A program made the translations under genes and the position numbers. This document shows, piece by piece, positions 1 to 12,029 of a stretch of 64,000 bases of DNA (positions are counted from its first letter, which is position 1; the number at the start of each line of letters is the position of its first letter). The notes beneath the pieces were generated by a model. That model saw nothing but the letters and a program-made list of their open reading frames with translations. It had not been told where the DNA came from and did no database searches. This DNA is from Neoceratodus forsteri. Lineage: Eukaryota; Chordata; Ceratodontiformes; Ceratodontidae. The DNA lies in NCBI GenBank assembly GCA_016271365.2, contig CM057452.1:823080001-823144000 (forward strand), given 5' to 3'.

Positions 1-811
1 TGAAAGAGCTCAGTTGTATACAATCATTATGGTATCTACAATTGATAAAAACCCTACACACAAATGGCCTGCAAGTTTTAAAACCGTATCAGGAGAAGGG
101 GATAACAATTGGGTTATGTTATAAAAAATACGATTTTAGTAAAATCATAAATAATGAAAAAATTAAGGATTGCCATAATGTCTCAAGTTTAAAGATTACT
201 CCTTGGCTTGTCAGAAATAATATTTCTCACTTTTGGATATTATCCAGAGGTGCTGACAGATCAGGAACTAAGATTTGTTTATGTTCGATATAGATTTAAA
301 CTTTTTTAACTTATCTTGAGAGCAAGATACAGTAAACAACCTGATGAGGCTGAGGCACTTAGTCATTGCAATTGTACTATAAAAGAACCTGAAGATCTTT
401 ATCATGTGGTTTTCATTTGCATTTGGTATAACAAGTCAAGGGAGTATTGGTTAGCCCCTGTATGGTCACAGATTGGCACACTGGATAGTAACGTACTTCT
501 ATATCTCATGCTGAAAGCTCAGGATAATTACTTAATAAACCAGGTTGCAGGATATTTTAGAGCAATCTCTATCATCTGGAGTAAATATAAATGACTACTA
601 CAGTCTAAGATAATGGCGCACTTTTTTGAGCTAATCTATTTTTTTAACAATTAGCAATATCTGTAAGATCTAGAGATATTATTTAATCATGTGATCTATT
701 ATTGTTATGTCTATGTAGACCTATGTACTGAAATGTTTATGAATTTTATTGTAATTTTTATTGTATTGATCTTTGATTGAACATAATAAAAGTAACTACT
801 ACTATATAATA
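1..811 (+). mobile_element. 3' end of a LINE (ORF2 C-terminus and 3' UTR)
   Basis: Two consecutive reading frames (about 3-293 and 316-594, separated by a frameshift and stops) look like the C-terminal tail of a non-LTR retrotransposon ORF2. The second contains a zinc-knuckle-like pattern C-x-C-x9-H-x4-C (CNC...LYHVVFIC), followed by YNKSREYW. This is the arrangement seen after the reverse transcriptase domain of many LINEs. After the stop at about 594 comes an AT-rich 3' UTR with AATAAA near 785, ending in a short ACT/TAC repeat. The element is cut by the window edge, so no RT motifs are visible and the clade is not certain. It is inactive. Confidence 0.6.
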
Positions 812-1325
812 AGTCTGTCTTACTACAATTTATTGGTGAGGTGCAACAAGTTTACATCTTTAAACAAGCCTTCAAATTTATATGTATGCTTATTGAATGG
901 AATATCAAGGGAGAAAAAATACAAAACACATGTTATTTATGTGCCAAGACAACATGAACCATAATATTGAACTCATGAGCTAGGTTGGCTGCTTGACTTT
1001 CATCCCTCATGCTCTTTTCAGAGGAAACTAGGAACTGAGCAACAAATTGAAGCTGATTTTTTGTCAAGAACTATTTGTTATATTTTTGGATGGATCACAT
1101 ATAACCATGTACAGTAGGTGAACTGGAAGCACCTTAAGATGGAGGAGGGGCAAACTGGTGTGCTTCTAGATTGCTCAGGATTATTTCATCACCTGATACA
1201 CTAGATGACAGGCAGGGAAGGCTGTTTGCACTGCAGTGGGAGTGGAACCAGTGGATGCCAGGATACTAATGAACCCAGGTTTTCATTGGCTGTACTTCTT
1301 ATTCTGTTATATAATACAGTTGATT
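812..1325. other. Unassigned stretch
   Basis: AT-rich then mixed-composition sequence. No coding signal, terminal repeat or known element could be recognised. Confidence 0.5.
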
Positions 1326-1326
1326 C

Positions 1327-1455
1327 CAGCACTGCCAGTGTGTGTGAAGGGGTGATGGTACCAGAAACAAAGTGCCACTAAGTGGCTTTAGTTATTTCTG
1401 GCACTGCAGCTGTGTGTGAAGGAGGCACCCTAGAGAAAATGCTGCTAAGTGGCTT
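1327..1455. repeat. Two-copy degenerate tandem repeat (~70 bp period)
   Basis: Segment 1327-1388 (GCACTGCCAG...CACTAAGTGGCTT) is repeated imperfectly at 1398-1455 (GCACTGCAGC...GCTAAGTGGCTT). Shared blocks are CACTGC, TGTGTGTGAAGG and CTAAGTGGCTT. It looks like an old local duplication with no coding role visible. Confidence 0.55.
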
Positions 1456-1599
1456 GAAATCAGCACTTGGGATGGCTGTCTGTTCTTGGCCCACACTACC
1501 TCCACAAAATACAATCAGACCCATCAGGCCTGACATACTGCCACAATCTGGAGCTCATTGCAGTTTGCAAGGATTAACCCAGGGCAGGTAGGATCATAC

Positions 1600-1912
1600 A
1601 GGGCAAGTAGGAGAATTTGGGGATAACATAAATATGATATTTGGTTTGGAAGGTAAATGATTGATTGACCTTGTAAACCACATTGAACCCCATGTCCAAC
1701 CCTGCATTATAATTTGACCCCAAGACGTGTCTGCTTTTTTAGAGCAATCTAAATGTAGTCTGCCAGGAAATATGACACTAAAGCAATGAATGTATTTTGC
1801 TCAGTGGACAGGAGCACAAAGAAGTGTGGGTCTGGGTCATTCGTGAAAAGGGCCTTTGGCTCAATGTACTTACCCAGTAAACATAGTAAATAAATAAAAC
1901 AAATAAATAAGT
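1600..1912 (+). mobile_element. L2-like LINE 3' tail
   Basis: The segment ends with GGGCC-TTT-GGCTC (about 1847-1861), which can form a short stem-loop, and an AAATA-rich tail at about 1886-1910. The same order (hairpin, then AAATA or TAC tail) ends the L2-like copies at 13.3, 41.2 and 53.3 kb. No ORF remains. The 5' limit is not resolved. Confidence 0.5.
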
Positions 1913-1949
1913 CACTCAGAAAACGTGCTCATGACTGAAAAGAATATGC

Positions 1950-3767
1950 ACAAAGGAACAATGGATACAGTTTACAGTGCATGAGAATGTTGACATCCTC
2001 AACAGATGAAATAGGGGTTAGCAATCACATTTTCATGGACTTATCTAAAGCCTTTAATACACCCGACCATGACATCCTCCTGTCCAGACTCAAATTCAGT
2101 GGAATGTCTGGTGAAGTAGTTAACCGGTTTAGATCTTACTTGACAGTGATGCAACAATTGGTATTGTTAAATGGCCAGAACTCTAACTTAGCTACTATAA
2201 TCTCTGGAGTGCCACAAGGATCAATTTTAGGCCCAATAATGTTCAACAATTATTTGAACAGTTTCGTTTTGACAGACTCATTTATAGGTTAACATTTATA
2301 AGCATATGAAACCGTCATGTACGTAGGAGGTGCCGGCCCTGTGGCACTGAGAGTTGAAGTGCTGGATGCCACGCCGGGGACCTGGGTTCAGGATCGAGCT
2401 TGGGACGCCGGAGGTCAGCCAGGGAGAAGAGGATGGAGCATCCACGGGACTGTTCTCCTCTCCTGGGAGGGAAGGGGGAACTGTCTCATGCAGACAGTGG
2501 CACCCAGTGAAGACCGGGTGCATTGCAGGCACAGAGACCAGGCTGGGAAGGGAAACATGAGGTAGTCATCTACTGGAGATAGGTGGGAGCGCTCATGTAG
2601 CAGACTGGACTGTCCCACGTTTGGGGGGGTACTAAAGTGAAAATGCCCCTTCCTCAGAGATAGACGAAGGCACCTTGGCCCTGAACCACACTCCCAATAT
2701 CGGGTGCTCTCCTCTCTCCTACCCCTCCTTGCTTAGCCTGGCACTCTATACTGTAGATAGAGTGCCCTGGGCGGATAGGGCAGCCCTTCCCTTGGGGGCT
2801 CAGATCTGGGGGATGTGTTGGATGAGGCAGAGGAGATCAGGAGAAGCATCTCAGGTGGGAGGTAGAGACCAGTGGCAGAGGTAGCTGGAGAGAGTTCCCC
2901 GAGGTTAGGTGCAAGAATTCAAAAACAAAAATGTACGTAGGAGGCCTATCTATAGCATCTATAGAATCTACAATATAATCTGCTTTTGATAAACTACAAA
3001 TGTATTTTATGCAGTCTAAACTTGTTCTCAATGGTTAAAAGTCGCAAGTTATGCTATTTCCTAGGGGTAAAACCATAAAAAAATGTTGAACATTATGACT
3101 TTTGATGAGATAACTCTCGAACATGTGAAGAGATACAGATATGTTGGGCTGTGGTTGGATGACAGACAAATGAAATATACATATTGATTTTTTGAGTAAA
3201 AAGATTGGGATGTGGTTGGTAGCATTATATACAGTAGATTTAGGCATTGTATGACATTAGAACACAGGATTCGCATTGTAAATGCACACACATGCTACCA
3301 TTAATAGACTACGGGGATCTTATGTTTCCTGCTGCATCCAAACAGGAACCAATAAAACTATACATTATATACAACAGATTAGCTAGGTACTGCACATATT
3401 GGATGTTCCTCGAATGAGGCATAGATTTTCAATGTACAAAACCTTAAATTGACTGCATCTTAAAAAATAGAAGATCCTATCATATTTTGGCTTACATGTT
3501 CAAATGTTATAAGTCTAAGGTGCCAGATTGTATATTGGATAAAACGCAGGTAAGAAGTATAAAAGAAAGACTCAGATCTGCGTGTGGTGTAGAGTTTATT
3601 CAGCCAAGTTGTAAGTTGGCAGATCCCATATTTTTATCATTCAGGCCACCACATATGGAATTCCATGCCTGTTGCACTTAGACCATTGCATCTCTACAGC
3701 TATTTAGGGGTGATAAAACAGTGTCTTTTAATGAACGCACAAGTGAATTTACAATGTTGTTCAGACA
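1950..3767 (+). mobile_element. L2-like LINE, RT to C-terminus (interrupted)
   Basis: Frame 1981-2292 carries reverse transcriptase motifs: FMDLSKAFNTPDHDILL (RT block with the first catalytic Asp), then SGVPQGSILGPIMFN. After a SINE insertion (2331-2930) the LINE resumes at 2945. A C-terminal HVKRYRYVGLWLDDR-like block lies near 3113-3170 and an IWNSMP block near 3655, both typical of the L2 clade C-terminus. Many stops and frameshifts make it a dead copy. The YADD block falls in the decayed part near the insertion and is not legible. Its 3' UTR appears to continue at 12957-13305, beyond the CR1 insertion that starts at about 3768. Confidence 0.75.
2331..2930 (+). mobile_element. Long tRNA-headed SINE with 14-bp target duplication
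   Basis: The 14-bp sequence ATGTACGTAGGAGG occurs at 2317-2330 and again at 2931-2944 and brackets about 600 bp of GC-rich DNA ending in a short A-rich tail (AAAAACAAAA). That is the signature of LINE-mediated insertion. The first ~75 bp resemble a tRNA-derived promoter: an A-box-like TGGCACTGAGAG at 2342-2353 and a damaged B box GGTTCAGGATC at about 2385-2395, with the tRNA-like GCTGGATGCCACGCC between them. The remaining ~520 bp body is not recognised and has no credible ORF. It interrupts the L2-like LINE reading frame region. It is long for a SINE, so a processed RNA copy is an alternative. Confidence 0.7.
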
Positions 3768-3829
3768 TACTAACATACTATTTGCCAGCAGCAGGATAGG
3801 CCTTATGGTCTGTCAAGTCTGCTCGTGCC

Positions 3830-5040
3830 TCAAGACCCCAGTTGGGTACTGAGGCCTCCCCTCCCCCATCGCTTTTCTATTTCTCCTGTCATCCATCCTG
3901 GACCCCCTGGGCCAGGCCAACCCCTGCTTCATCCCCATTCTGTACCTGTCCCACCCTCTCTTGAGCCCCTCCACCATAGAAGCCAGAACCAGCTCACCAG
4001 GCAGTGCATTCCAAGGTTCCACCACCCTCTCTGTGAAATACCTCCTCCTCTTTCCCCCTCATCCTTCCTCCTTCCAAATTCAAACCATGCCCTCTGGTGA
4101 TACCCCCTTCCTTTAATCTAAAGATCCCCTCCTTGTTTACCCTATTTATTCCCTTGAGGTACTTGAAGACCTCAATCATGTCCACCCAGTCCCTCCTCTC
4201 CTCCAGTGAGAACAGGCCCAGCTCCTCTAGACAAATCCCCTAGACCCTGTATTATCTTGGTTGCCCTCCTCTGGACCCTTTCCAGGAGCTGTGTGTCCCT
4301 CCTCAAGTGCGGTCTCCAGAACTGCACACAATACTCAAGGTGTGATCTAACCAGACCATTGTAAAGCAGCAGACTCACTTCCCTACACCTTGAGGTGATC
4401 CCCCTTGCGATGCAGCCAACATCCTATTTGTCTTAACTGTCGCCCTCCTGCACTGCTCAGAGTTATTCATACTTGCATCCACCAGGACCCCCTAGGTATT
4501 TTTCCCCTGCCGTGGCCTCCAACACCTCCCCACCCAGGGTGTACTTGTGTTTGGGGTTCCCCTTCCCAAGATGTAACACCTTGCTCTTGGAGGAGTTAAA
4601 ATTGAATTTCCAGGCATGAGCTCACCTATCCAGGGTCTCTAGGTCCCTTTGCAGGGCCACCCTCCCCTCCTCCCCCTCAATCACTGCTCCCAGCTTGTAG
4701 TCATCTGTAAAGAGACTCATTTCACACCCTATACCCTCCCTGATATCTGAGATGTATGCAATAAACAAGATCAGCCCCAGGACCGAGTCTTGTGGTACCC
4801 CACTAATGACCCCTCTAGAGGTTGAGATCTCCCCACCAACCACTACTCTCTGAGTGCACTCAGCCAGCCAGTTTCCTATCCATCTGTCCATTGATGGGCC
4901 TACTCCCATCCCCCTCAGTTTCACCAGTAGGCCATTGTGAGGGACCGAGTGAAACACCTTGCTGAAGTCCAAGAATAATACACCCACAGGCTTTCCCCTG
5001 TCCAGGTCCGATGTTACTTATTCATAGAACTCCACAAGGT
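3830..5040 (-). pseudogene. CR1 copy A ORF2, 3' part (RT palm and C-terminus)
   Basis: The frame at 4987-4622 carries LDFSKVFHSVPH and SGVPQDSVLGLILF. The catalytic YADD/FADD block is FTDD, so one residue is changed. 4378-4172 carries the conserved YNGLVRSHLEYCVQFW and ERVQRRATKIIQG blocks. 4025-3813 carries the terminal WNALPGELV...FKRGWDRYR. These blocks occur in the same order in every CR1 copy of the window. Frameshifts separate the three parts. Confidence 0.75.
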
Positions 5041-5046
5041 TAGTTT

Positions 5047-8000
5047 ACATAGAAACATAGAAGTTGACGGCAGATAAGGACTGCAAGGCCCATCCAGTCT
5101 GCCCATTTCTTTTTCTACCTTATAAATGTGCCATCAGCCTTTGCTCTTTCAATTGCCTATTTATTCATACTCATTGGTATTGCTCCCTTATGCCTAATCC
5201 ATCCCTGTTTGAAGCCCTGCACTGTATTCATATCCACCACTTCCTAAGCTAGGCCATTCCATGAATCCACCACCCTTTCTGTAAAAAAGAACTTCCTCAC
5301 ATCACCCCTTAGTCGGCCTCCCTCAAATCTCAGGCTGTATCCTCTTGTCCTGCTATTTATCTTATATTGAAACATGTTAGACTCTTTCACCTTGTTAATG
5401 CCTGAAAGGTGTTTGAAAGTTTTGATCATATCACTGCCCTCCCTCTTTTGCTTTAGGGTATACATATTGAGCTCCAATAATCTGTCCTCATGTTTTTTGA
5501 TGCAGTCCCTGCACCATTTTCGTTGCCCTTCTCTGGACTGCCTCAATTTGGTTAATGTCCTTGTGAAGGTGTGGCCTCCAGTACTGCACACAGTACTCCA
5601 GATGGGGCCTAACCAGTGCCTTGTAAAAAGGGGTTATTACCTCCCTCTTATGACTTGTGATACTCCTTCTAATACATCCCAACATCCCCCTAGCCTTACC
5701 TACTGCTTTAGTGGTCTGCTTGGATGATTTCAGGTCATTGGTGTGATGATGATGCCCAAGTCTCTTTGTTCCCTTGTGACTGCCAGCAACTCCCCTCCCA
5801 GCCTATAGGTGGCTTCAGGGTTTCTCTTCCCTATGAGCATAATCTTGCACTTCTTTGCATTAAACCCCAGTTGCCACTCTTCTGACCATTTTGCTAGTTT
5901 ATCCAGATCTTTTCTCATTCTGCCCACCCCATCTGGATCATCTACTCTGTTGCAGATCTTGGTGCCATCTGCAAACAGACAAACCATACCCTCAGTCCAT
6001 CTGCAATGTCACTGATGAAGATATTGAAGAGGACTGGCCCCAGGACTGATCCCCGAGGTGCCCCACCTGTGACCTGCACCTCTTCTGACTGTATACCGCT
6101 TACCACCACCTCTCTGTTTTCCGCCAACCAGTTTGCCACCCAGTTGACCAGCTTCTGACCCACCCTGAGCCTACCCAGATTATTAATCAATCTTCTATGT
6201 GGAACAGTATCGAAAGCTTTGCTGAAGTCAAGGTAGGCAACATCAACTGCTCCCCCTTGGTCCACCACTCTGGTTACTCAGTCAAAGAAGTCTATGAGAT
6301 TAGTTTGACAGGAACTTCCTTTTGTAAACCCATGCTGTCTTGGATCCTGTGCTCCTATGGATTCCAGATGTGGAACTATCCTTTACTTAAGGAGTGCCTC
6401 CATAATCTTGCCCACTAGTGAGGTAAGACTGACTGGTCTGTAGTTTCCTGCATCCTCCCTGCTACCACTCTTGTGGAGCGGGATGACATAAGCCCTTCTC
6501 CAGTCTTCTGGGACCTCTACTGTGCTCAGAGACTCACTAAAGAGTTCTGATAATGACTCTGCTAGTTCCACCCTTAGCTCCTTTAGTACCCTGGGATGTA
6601 TGCCATCAGGTCCCATTGCCTTGTCCAACCTGAGCTTATCAAGCTCTTGTAGGACCCTTTCTTTTGTGAAGGGACTAGTGCACACCTCCCTCCCTTCCCC
6701 CTGTGTCCATGGTGCTGAGCTGTGGGCCCTGCCCTACCTTCTCTTCAGTAAATACTGAGCAGAAGTATCTATTTAGGATGCTTTTACATGGTCCTCCTCC
6801 TCAAACGCTCCCTTATCTCCTTTGATCTTAGCAATACCCCCTCTAGACTTTCTCCTTTCACTAATGTATCTATAGAAAGTCTTGTCACCTTCTTTTACTC
6901 TTTGTGCTAGTAATTCCTCGGTTTGGGTCTTTGCCTGCCTGCCTTACTGCCTTCTCTACTTCCCTCAGGGAAGTTTGGTATGCCTCCCTGTCTTCATTCC
7001 GCTGTGTTCCCTTATATTTCCTGAAGGCCAGCCTTTTGGCTCTGACCTTTTCTCCTACTGTTTTTGAGAACCAAAGTGGTTTCCTTCTTCTTTTGCACTT
7101 CCTTTTCTCTCTAACACAATAGTATGTTGCTTCAAGTATTGCATCTTTAATGCTTGCCCACTTTGCCTGTACCCCCCTCACCTGTATTTCTTTTTGCCAG
7201 GGCTAACTTAACTCTGTTGGCAATCTTATCAAAGTCAGCTCTTCTGAAGTCCCATATTTTTGTCTTGGAATGGGATGATTTATTTCTAGTGGCCAAATTG
7301 AACCATACCACGTGATGCTCACTGGCCCCCAGGTGACCTTCTACCTGGAGATCTGTGATCCTTTCCCTGTTAGTCAGTACTAGATCTAGGATAGCCCTGT
7401 CTCTTGTGGATTGCTGTACCAGTTGTTTGAGGCCCTCCCCCTGCAGGGAATCCACCATGTGTCTAGTTCTGGCAGATGTTCTTGCTGGTATTGACCAATC
7501 TGTATCTGGCATGTTGAAGTCTCCCATTATCAGAACCTCCCCATTAGCTGTCATGTTTTGTATATCTTCTAGCAATAATGTGTCTATGTCCTATCCCTGG
7601 TCTGGGGGCCTGCAGACAACTCCAGTTCGTATGGCAGTCACATTTCCTGTTTCCAAGGTGACCCACAATTCTTCTGGCTCCTTATGTGTATTCTAAATTT
7701 CTGTAGCTTTGATATTTTCATTGACATACAAGCCACTCCACCCCCCTTTCTGTACCTTGGTCTCTTCTGAACAGTACATAGCCAGGTACTGAAGTCTCCC
7801 AAGTGTGGTTACTGGTAAACCACATCTCGCTAATTGCTATTATATCCAGTTTAGCCTCTGTCATTATTGCCTGCAGGTCTGGGAACTTGTTTCCCAAACT
7901 GCGAGCATTTGTGTACATGATTTTCCATTGGCAAGATTTTGGTGTGTTAGTTGTTGGGTGAGGTCTGGCATTTCCCATGTGTGTCGTATGGGGAGAAAAA

Positions 8001-8390
8001 CCTTTTTCCTTACCTGGTGATGCAAATGAACTGCAAACATGCTGAACTTCTGTTTGATCACTAGCTGGGGGGGGTGTTCTTCCCATTTGACGTATGGAGT
8101 ACTGCACCCCTCTCCCCATTTACTAGTTGAAATATTCTGCAAAGATGTCAAACTTCTTCCCCAATGCACTGACTCCTTCCTTAGTCAGATGCAGTCCATC
8201 AGATTTAAAGAACTTTCGCTCCCAAAACTGTTTCCAGTTCCCTACAAATTTGTGACCTTTCTCCTGGCACCAGCCCTTGAGCCATATGTTTAGCTCCCCT
8301 ATCTCCCCCTTCTTTAACCTTCCATCCATCTGCCCTCCTCTCCCAGACTGGCAGGATCTCAGAGAAGGAGATGCCAGATGAAATGGATGA
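5047..8390 (-). mobile_element. CR1 LINE, copy B (nested in copy A, 5' truncated)
   Basis: The 3' end at 5047 is the classic CR1 octamer (TTCTATGT repeats, read here as ACATAGAAACATAG). Reading upwards on minus: C-terminus 5591-5244, RT C-terminal blocks 5685-5488 (VRPHLEYCVQYW, EAVQRRATKMVQG), RT palm 6268-5730 (LDFSKAFDTVPH, APRGSVLGPVLFN), RT N-part 6685-6383 (DKAMGPDGIHPRVL, NYRPVSLTS), endonuclease 7575-7147 and 8119-7718 (NARSLGNKF, GDFNMPD, SEHHVVWF), and the tail of ORF1 at 8370-8123 with KSDGLHLTKEG. The element is truncated inside ORF1. The TAGTTT duplication flanks it. It belongs to the same 3'-end subfamily as the copy at 22768. Confidence 0.85.
8123..8370 (-). pseudogene. CR1 copy B ORF1 remnant (esterase block V)
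   Basis: The last ~80 codons of a CR1 ORF1 contain WCQEKGHKFVGNW...FWERKFFKSDGLHLTKEG. DGLHL is the catalytic Asp/His block of SGNH-type esterases. It lies just upstream, in minus orientation, of the ORF2 endonuclease of the same copy. The rest of ORF1 is missing because the element is 5' truncated here. Confidence 0.65.
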
Positions 8391-8396
8391 TAGTTT

Positions 8397-10225
8397 GACA
8401 TGATCTACCCACCACAAACCCATATTGACGACTATCCTGACTTCCTGTCTCCTCCAAGAACCCCCAAATGTTCCTTCAGTATACTCTCCATTATTTTACC
8501 CACCACTGACATCAGACTGACAGGTCTATAGTTACTCATCACTTCCCCCGACCCGCCTTTATGGACTGGCATCATGTGTGCCTCTCTCCAGTCCCTAGGC
8601 GCTATCCCTGTCTCAAGTGACCTGTTTTAGAATGCCACCAGTGGCACAGCTAGTACACCCACCTGCTCCCATAGAACTCTCGGATGTATGCCATCTGGTT
8701 CTGGAGAGTTTTCCTTTTTTAGGGCCTTAAGGGCATTCCACACCCATTCAGTGGGGATTTCATCATCTGTCTCCCCTCCACTGGATGATTTATCCTGATG
8801 TGAAACTCCTGGGATACCCCTCCCTCCTGGCTTTTCCTTATCTGTTGCTCCACCATTCCTACCTTCTGTGCCTTCTAACTCCATCTGATCCTGCTTTGTA
8901 AGTTTCCCATTCCCCCTCCCTAGTGAACACGGAGGCAAAGTACTCATTTAGGACCTCCACCCGGTCCCTCGCCTCCTCCACCCACCCTCGTTCTGTTCTC
9001 AATCTGCCGATCTGGCCTTGTTTTTTCTCTGCTCCTCAATATACTTAAAGAACCCCTTTAACTCTCCCCATATCCCCTGTGCCAGCCACTGCTGCTTACT
9101 GGACTTGGCCCCCCCTTATCATCCGGGTGACTTATCTGGCTGCAAGACAATAAGCTTCCTTATCCCTTCCCCTCTCATTTTTTTGTAATCTCTCTAGACA
9201 GCCTTTTTTTCCCTTACTGCCTCCTGAACCTCCCTGGACCACCAGCACTGTTTACGTGACCTCGCCCCCTTACACTTCACCTTTGCACAGATCCTAACTG
9301 CCTCCTGAAGTCCCCATTTAATGACCTTCCATCTCTCTTCAACATCCATCCTAGTTGTAATCCTCTTCAAATGATCCTTGAAAATCTTTCCCATGCCCCT
9401 AAAATCTGCACCCCTGAAATCCACAGCCAAAGTCCTAGAACTATCCCCCCTCCCCTCCCCGGTTTATTTGAAACCAGACAGTTTCATGGTCACTTTCAGC
9501 CAGGGGATCTTATACTGTCAGATCGCTCACCAGATCCTCATCCACCAGGACATGCCCTTGTCTCATAGGCTCCAACACATGCTAAGTGAAGAACACATCC
9601 TGAAAGCCGTTCAGCAGTCTCTGTTCTTGGCCACCTTAGAAGTCATGGTTTCCCAGTTTGTAGCTGGCATATTAAGGTTCCCCATCAACACCACTCCCTT
9701 CCCCTTTTGTCCACACTGGGCTATGATGTTATCCAGCAGACAATCCTCCAGAACATCCCCCATCCCTGGGGGCCTATATACCACTCCCAGTTTGAACTTT
9801 CCTCCTACTAGGGTTCGCAAGGTGACCCATAAGGCCTCCACATTTCCCTCTGCGTCTTCTACCCTGGAAATGTCTATGCTATCTCTAATGAACATAGCCA
9901 CTCCTCCCTCTCTGCCCTCCTTTCTGTCCTTCCTAAGTATAGTGTGCCCCTTCTCATTTAAGTCCCAGTCGTGGTTTGTGTTGGTCCAAGTTTCCGTTAC
10001 CGCTGCCACATCTACCACTCCTTCAAACAACTTGGCCTGGAACTCTGACAACTTATTTCTCAAGCTCCTGGCATTTACTAGCACCACTCCCCAACCCTTG
10101 TCCCTGCTCCTCTTTGCCATGCCCCCCCAGATACCATATGCATCATTGTTCCTTTCACTCCTATTGTATCGCCCTCCCCTGATCTGTTGCTCGCCACCCC
10201 CTTGGGGCTGAAAGCTAGGCCACTC
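8397..10225 (-). pseudogene. CR1 copy A ORF2, 5' part (endonuclease and linker)
   Basis: The APE-type endonuclease is readable in the 10120-9611 frame: NARSLRNKLSEFQAK, then VTETWT, REGGVAMFIRD, GVVYRPPG and LMGNLNMP. The catalytic block usually written GDFN is GNLN here, so the key Asp is changed. A degraded SDH block follows near 9520. The linker is at 9430-9194 (FRGADFRGMG...). Downstream 8947-8627 leads into the RT start (PDGIHPRVL). Frames change several times. ORF2 continues beyond the nested CR1 at 5040-3830. Confidence 0.75.
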
Positions 10226-10299
10226 ATCGAGAAGTAAGGACTTCTGGTCTGCCCCCCTTAACCCTCCTCCCTCACAAGTTTAAACCCCATCTAGCTTGA

Positions 10300-11889
10300 A
10301 TATAGTTCAACAAACCCTGCTTAAGGACCTCCTTCCCTATCGGGTTAAGGTGAAGCCTGTCCCTGGCATACAGTCCCTTATCCTCCTAAATCTCCCCAGT
10401 CCCCCAACATCCCTGACCCCCTTTCTTTACCCCACTTTCTAAGCCAGTCATTAACCTCCACTATCTTCATTTTGTTCTCTACAGAGGCCTTTGGTACTGG
10501 CAATATTTCCGAGAAGGAAATGTTGCAACCATTATCCCGACAAACTCTGTCCAGTTCTCAGAACCTTGCTTGGATTTCCAGTACGCTATTTCCGTCTATA
10601 TCATTTGTTCACAGATGCATCAAGAAATCTGGTTTCCCTCCACAGTCTCTAGCCAGATCATACACCAGGGACTTTGCTCTGTGCACCATCAGCCCAGAGA
10701 TACCCACTATCTTAACCTGGTTAGGGTGCCTCCCCATCCCACCCAGTGTATCCCCCTAATCATGGAATCCCCCAGGAGTAGAACCTTAATGACCCCTTCA
10801 TCCTTTTGATTCCTCCATTTTGTGTTCCCGACCCTCCCCCCTTAATCCAATATCTCCTTCCCCGGGAGTCTTCCCAGCTCCTTATGAGAGAGCCCCTTGT
10901 CACCCTTCCCTTCCTGCCACCCTTTTTATGCCCACTTGCCTCAGACCACCCCCCGATTGGATATCCCCTTTATCTCTCTTTTGTCCGTGCCTATCCCCCT
11001 GGCCCTGATCATTTCCCCTTCTCCCACTCCATCATCCTCCCTCCTCATATTAATACTTCTACCTCCAGTGGCCCCTGTGGGTCCCCTTTACCTAGGGCCC
11101 CTTTTCTGGTACAGTCACTCCTCCCTCTGCTTATTATCTTCCTGTTTCCCATCACTCGTGCTCTCAACCCCCATGCCTGCTATATGATTCATCCCCCCTT
11201 TTGCTTAACATTTAAGTTCCCACTTCTCCCACTGGAGCTATTTCTAGCCTTCCCATTTCCAGTCCCTAACCCCCTCTGAGTTTCCAGCTCCCTCCCCCCA
11301 CCCTCAGTTTCATTCCCCTCATTTACACCTACCCCTTCTTCACCTTCTAGGTTGTGTAGTAGCTCAAATTTATTGTAACACTCTATGCCAGCCTCCATCT
11401 CCTGACCTGATTTCCCCCTGACTGCCCCTCTAGATTGCCCCATATCCACCCCTCCTAACCTGTCCTCCTTTTGATCAACTTTCCCACTGTTTGCTCTTCT
11501 AGGCTGCCCCATGTCGGTCTCTCCTAACCTGACCCCTCCTTTGAACTGGGCTGTTTACCCATAAGTTTTCACTCTGGCATCGGCTTCCCTTGCCAAGGGT
11601 CCTCATTCCCTAAGTTCTTCCCTCCTGATTTTTGAATCATAGCCCCCCTAATTTTTGAGCTGTGCCCCAGCCTCACCTCTATCCCTCCCACCTGCCACCC
11701 ATATACCCTCCCATTTTCCTTCATTGCCTCCCCCAGCTCCTGCAACTGCCTCCTTAGCCAGTTTACCTCTCCCCTGATCTGCAATAACTGTCTGCAGAGT
11801 GGGCAACCTCCCTCCCTCCAGGCCAAATTAAGTATTATTGCCACCCCACAGCCTGTGCAACCTACAACCCTTCCAAAAATACCTGCCAT
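10300..11889 (-). pseudogene. CR1 ORF1: zinc-ribbon/coiled-coil plus SGNH esterase-like domain
   Basis: The candidate start ATG is at 11889-11887 (MAGIFG...). Residues ~11-32 form C-x2-C-x14-C-x2-C (CTGCG...GGCPLC), followed directly by a leucine-rich coiled coil (QLLQIRGEVNWLRRQLQEL). After frameshifts an SGNH hydrolase-like domain is readable near 10800-10330. It has block I LLLGDSMIRG (about 10785-10760), block III MHL-TND with a stop in place of Gly (about 10605), and block V RDRLHLN (about 10365). CR1 ORF1 proteins with a PHD/zinc-like region and an esterase domain are established in the literature. The protein normally binds element RNA. This copy is broken by several frameshifts. Confidence 0.7.
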
Positions 11890-12029
11890 GGTACCGGAAG
11901 GCCACCCTACCTGTCTTTCTCTACATATGGTGGGACCATGCCCCTTTGCCCAGTCTCCTCTCCCTGGGGTACTACCCCTCACCCTTTTCCATATGGCCAT
12001 ACTGAGGTGGTATAAGATCAATTCCTACA

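Noticed and set aside
9378..10211. 277-codon plus-strand open frame
   Set aside because: It is the antisense of the CR1 copy A endonuclease, which has clear motifs on minus.
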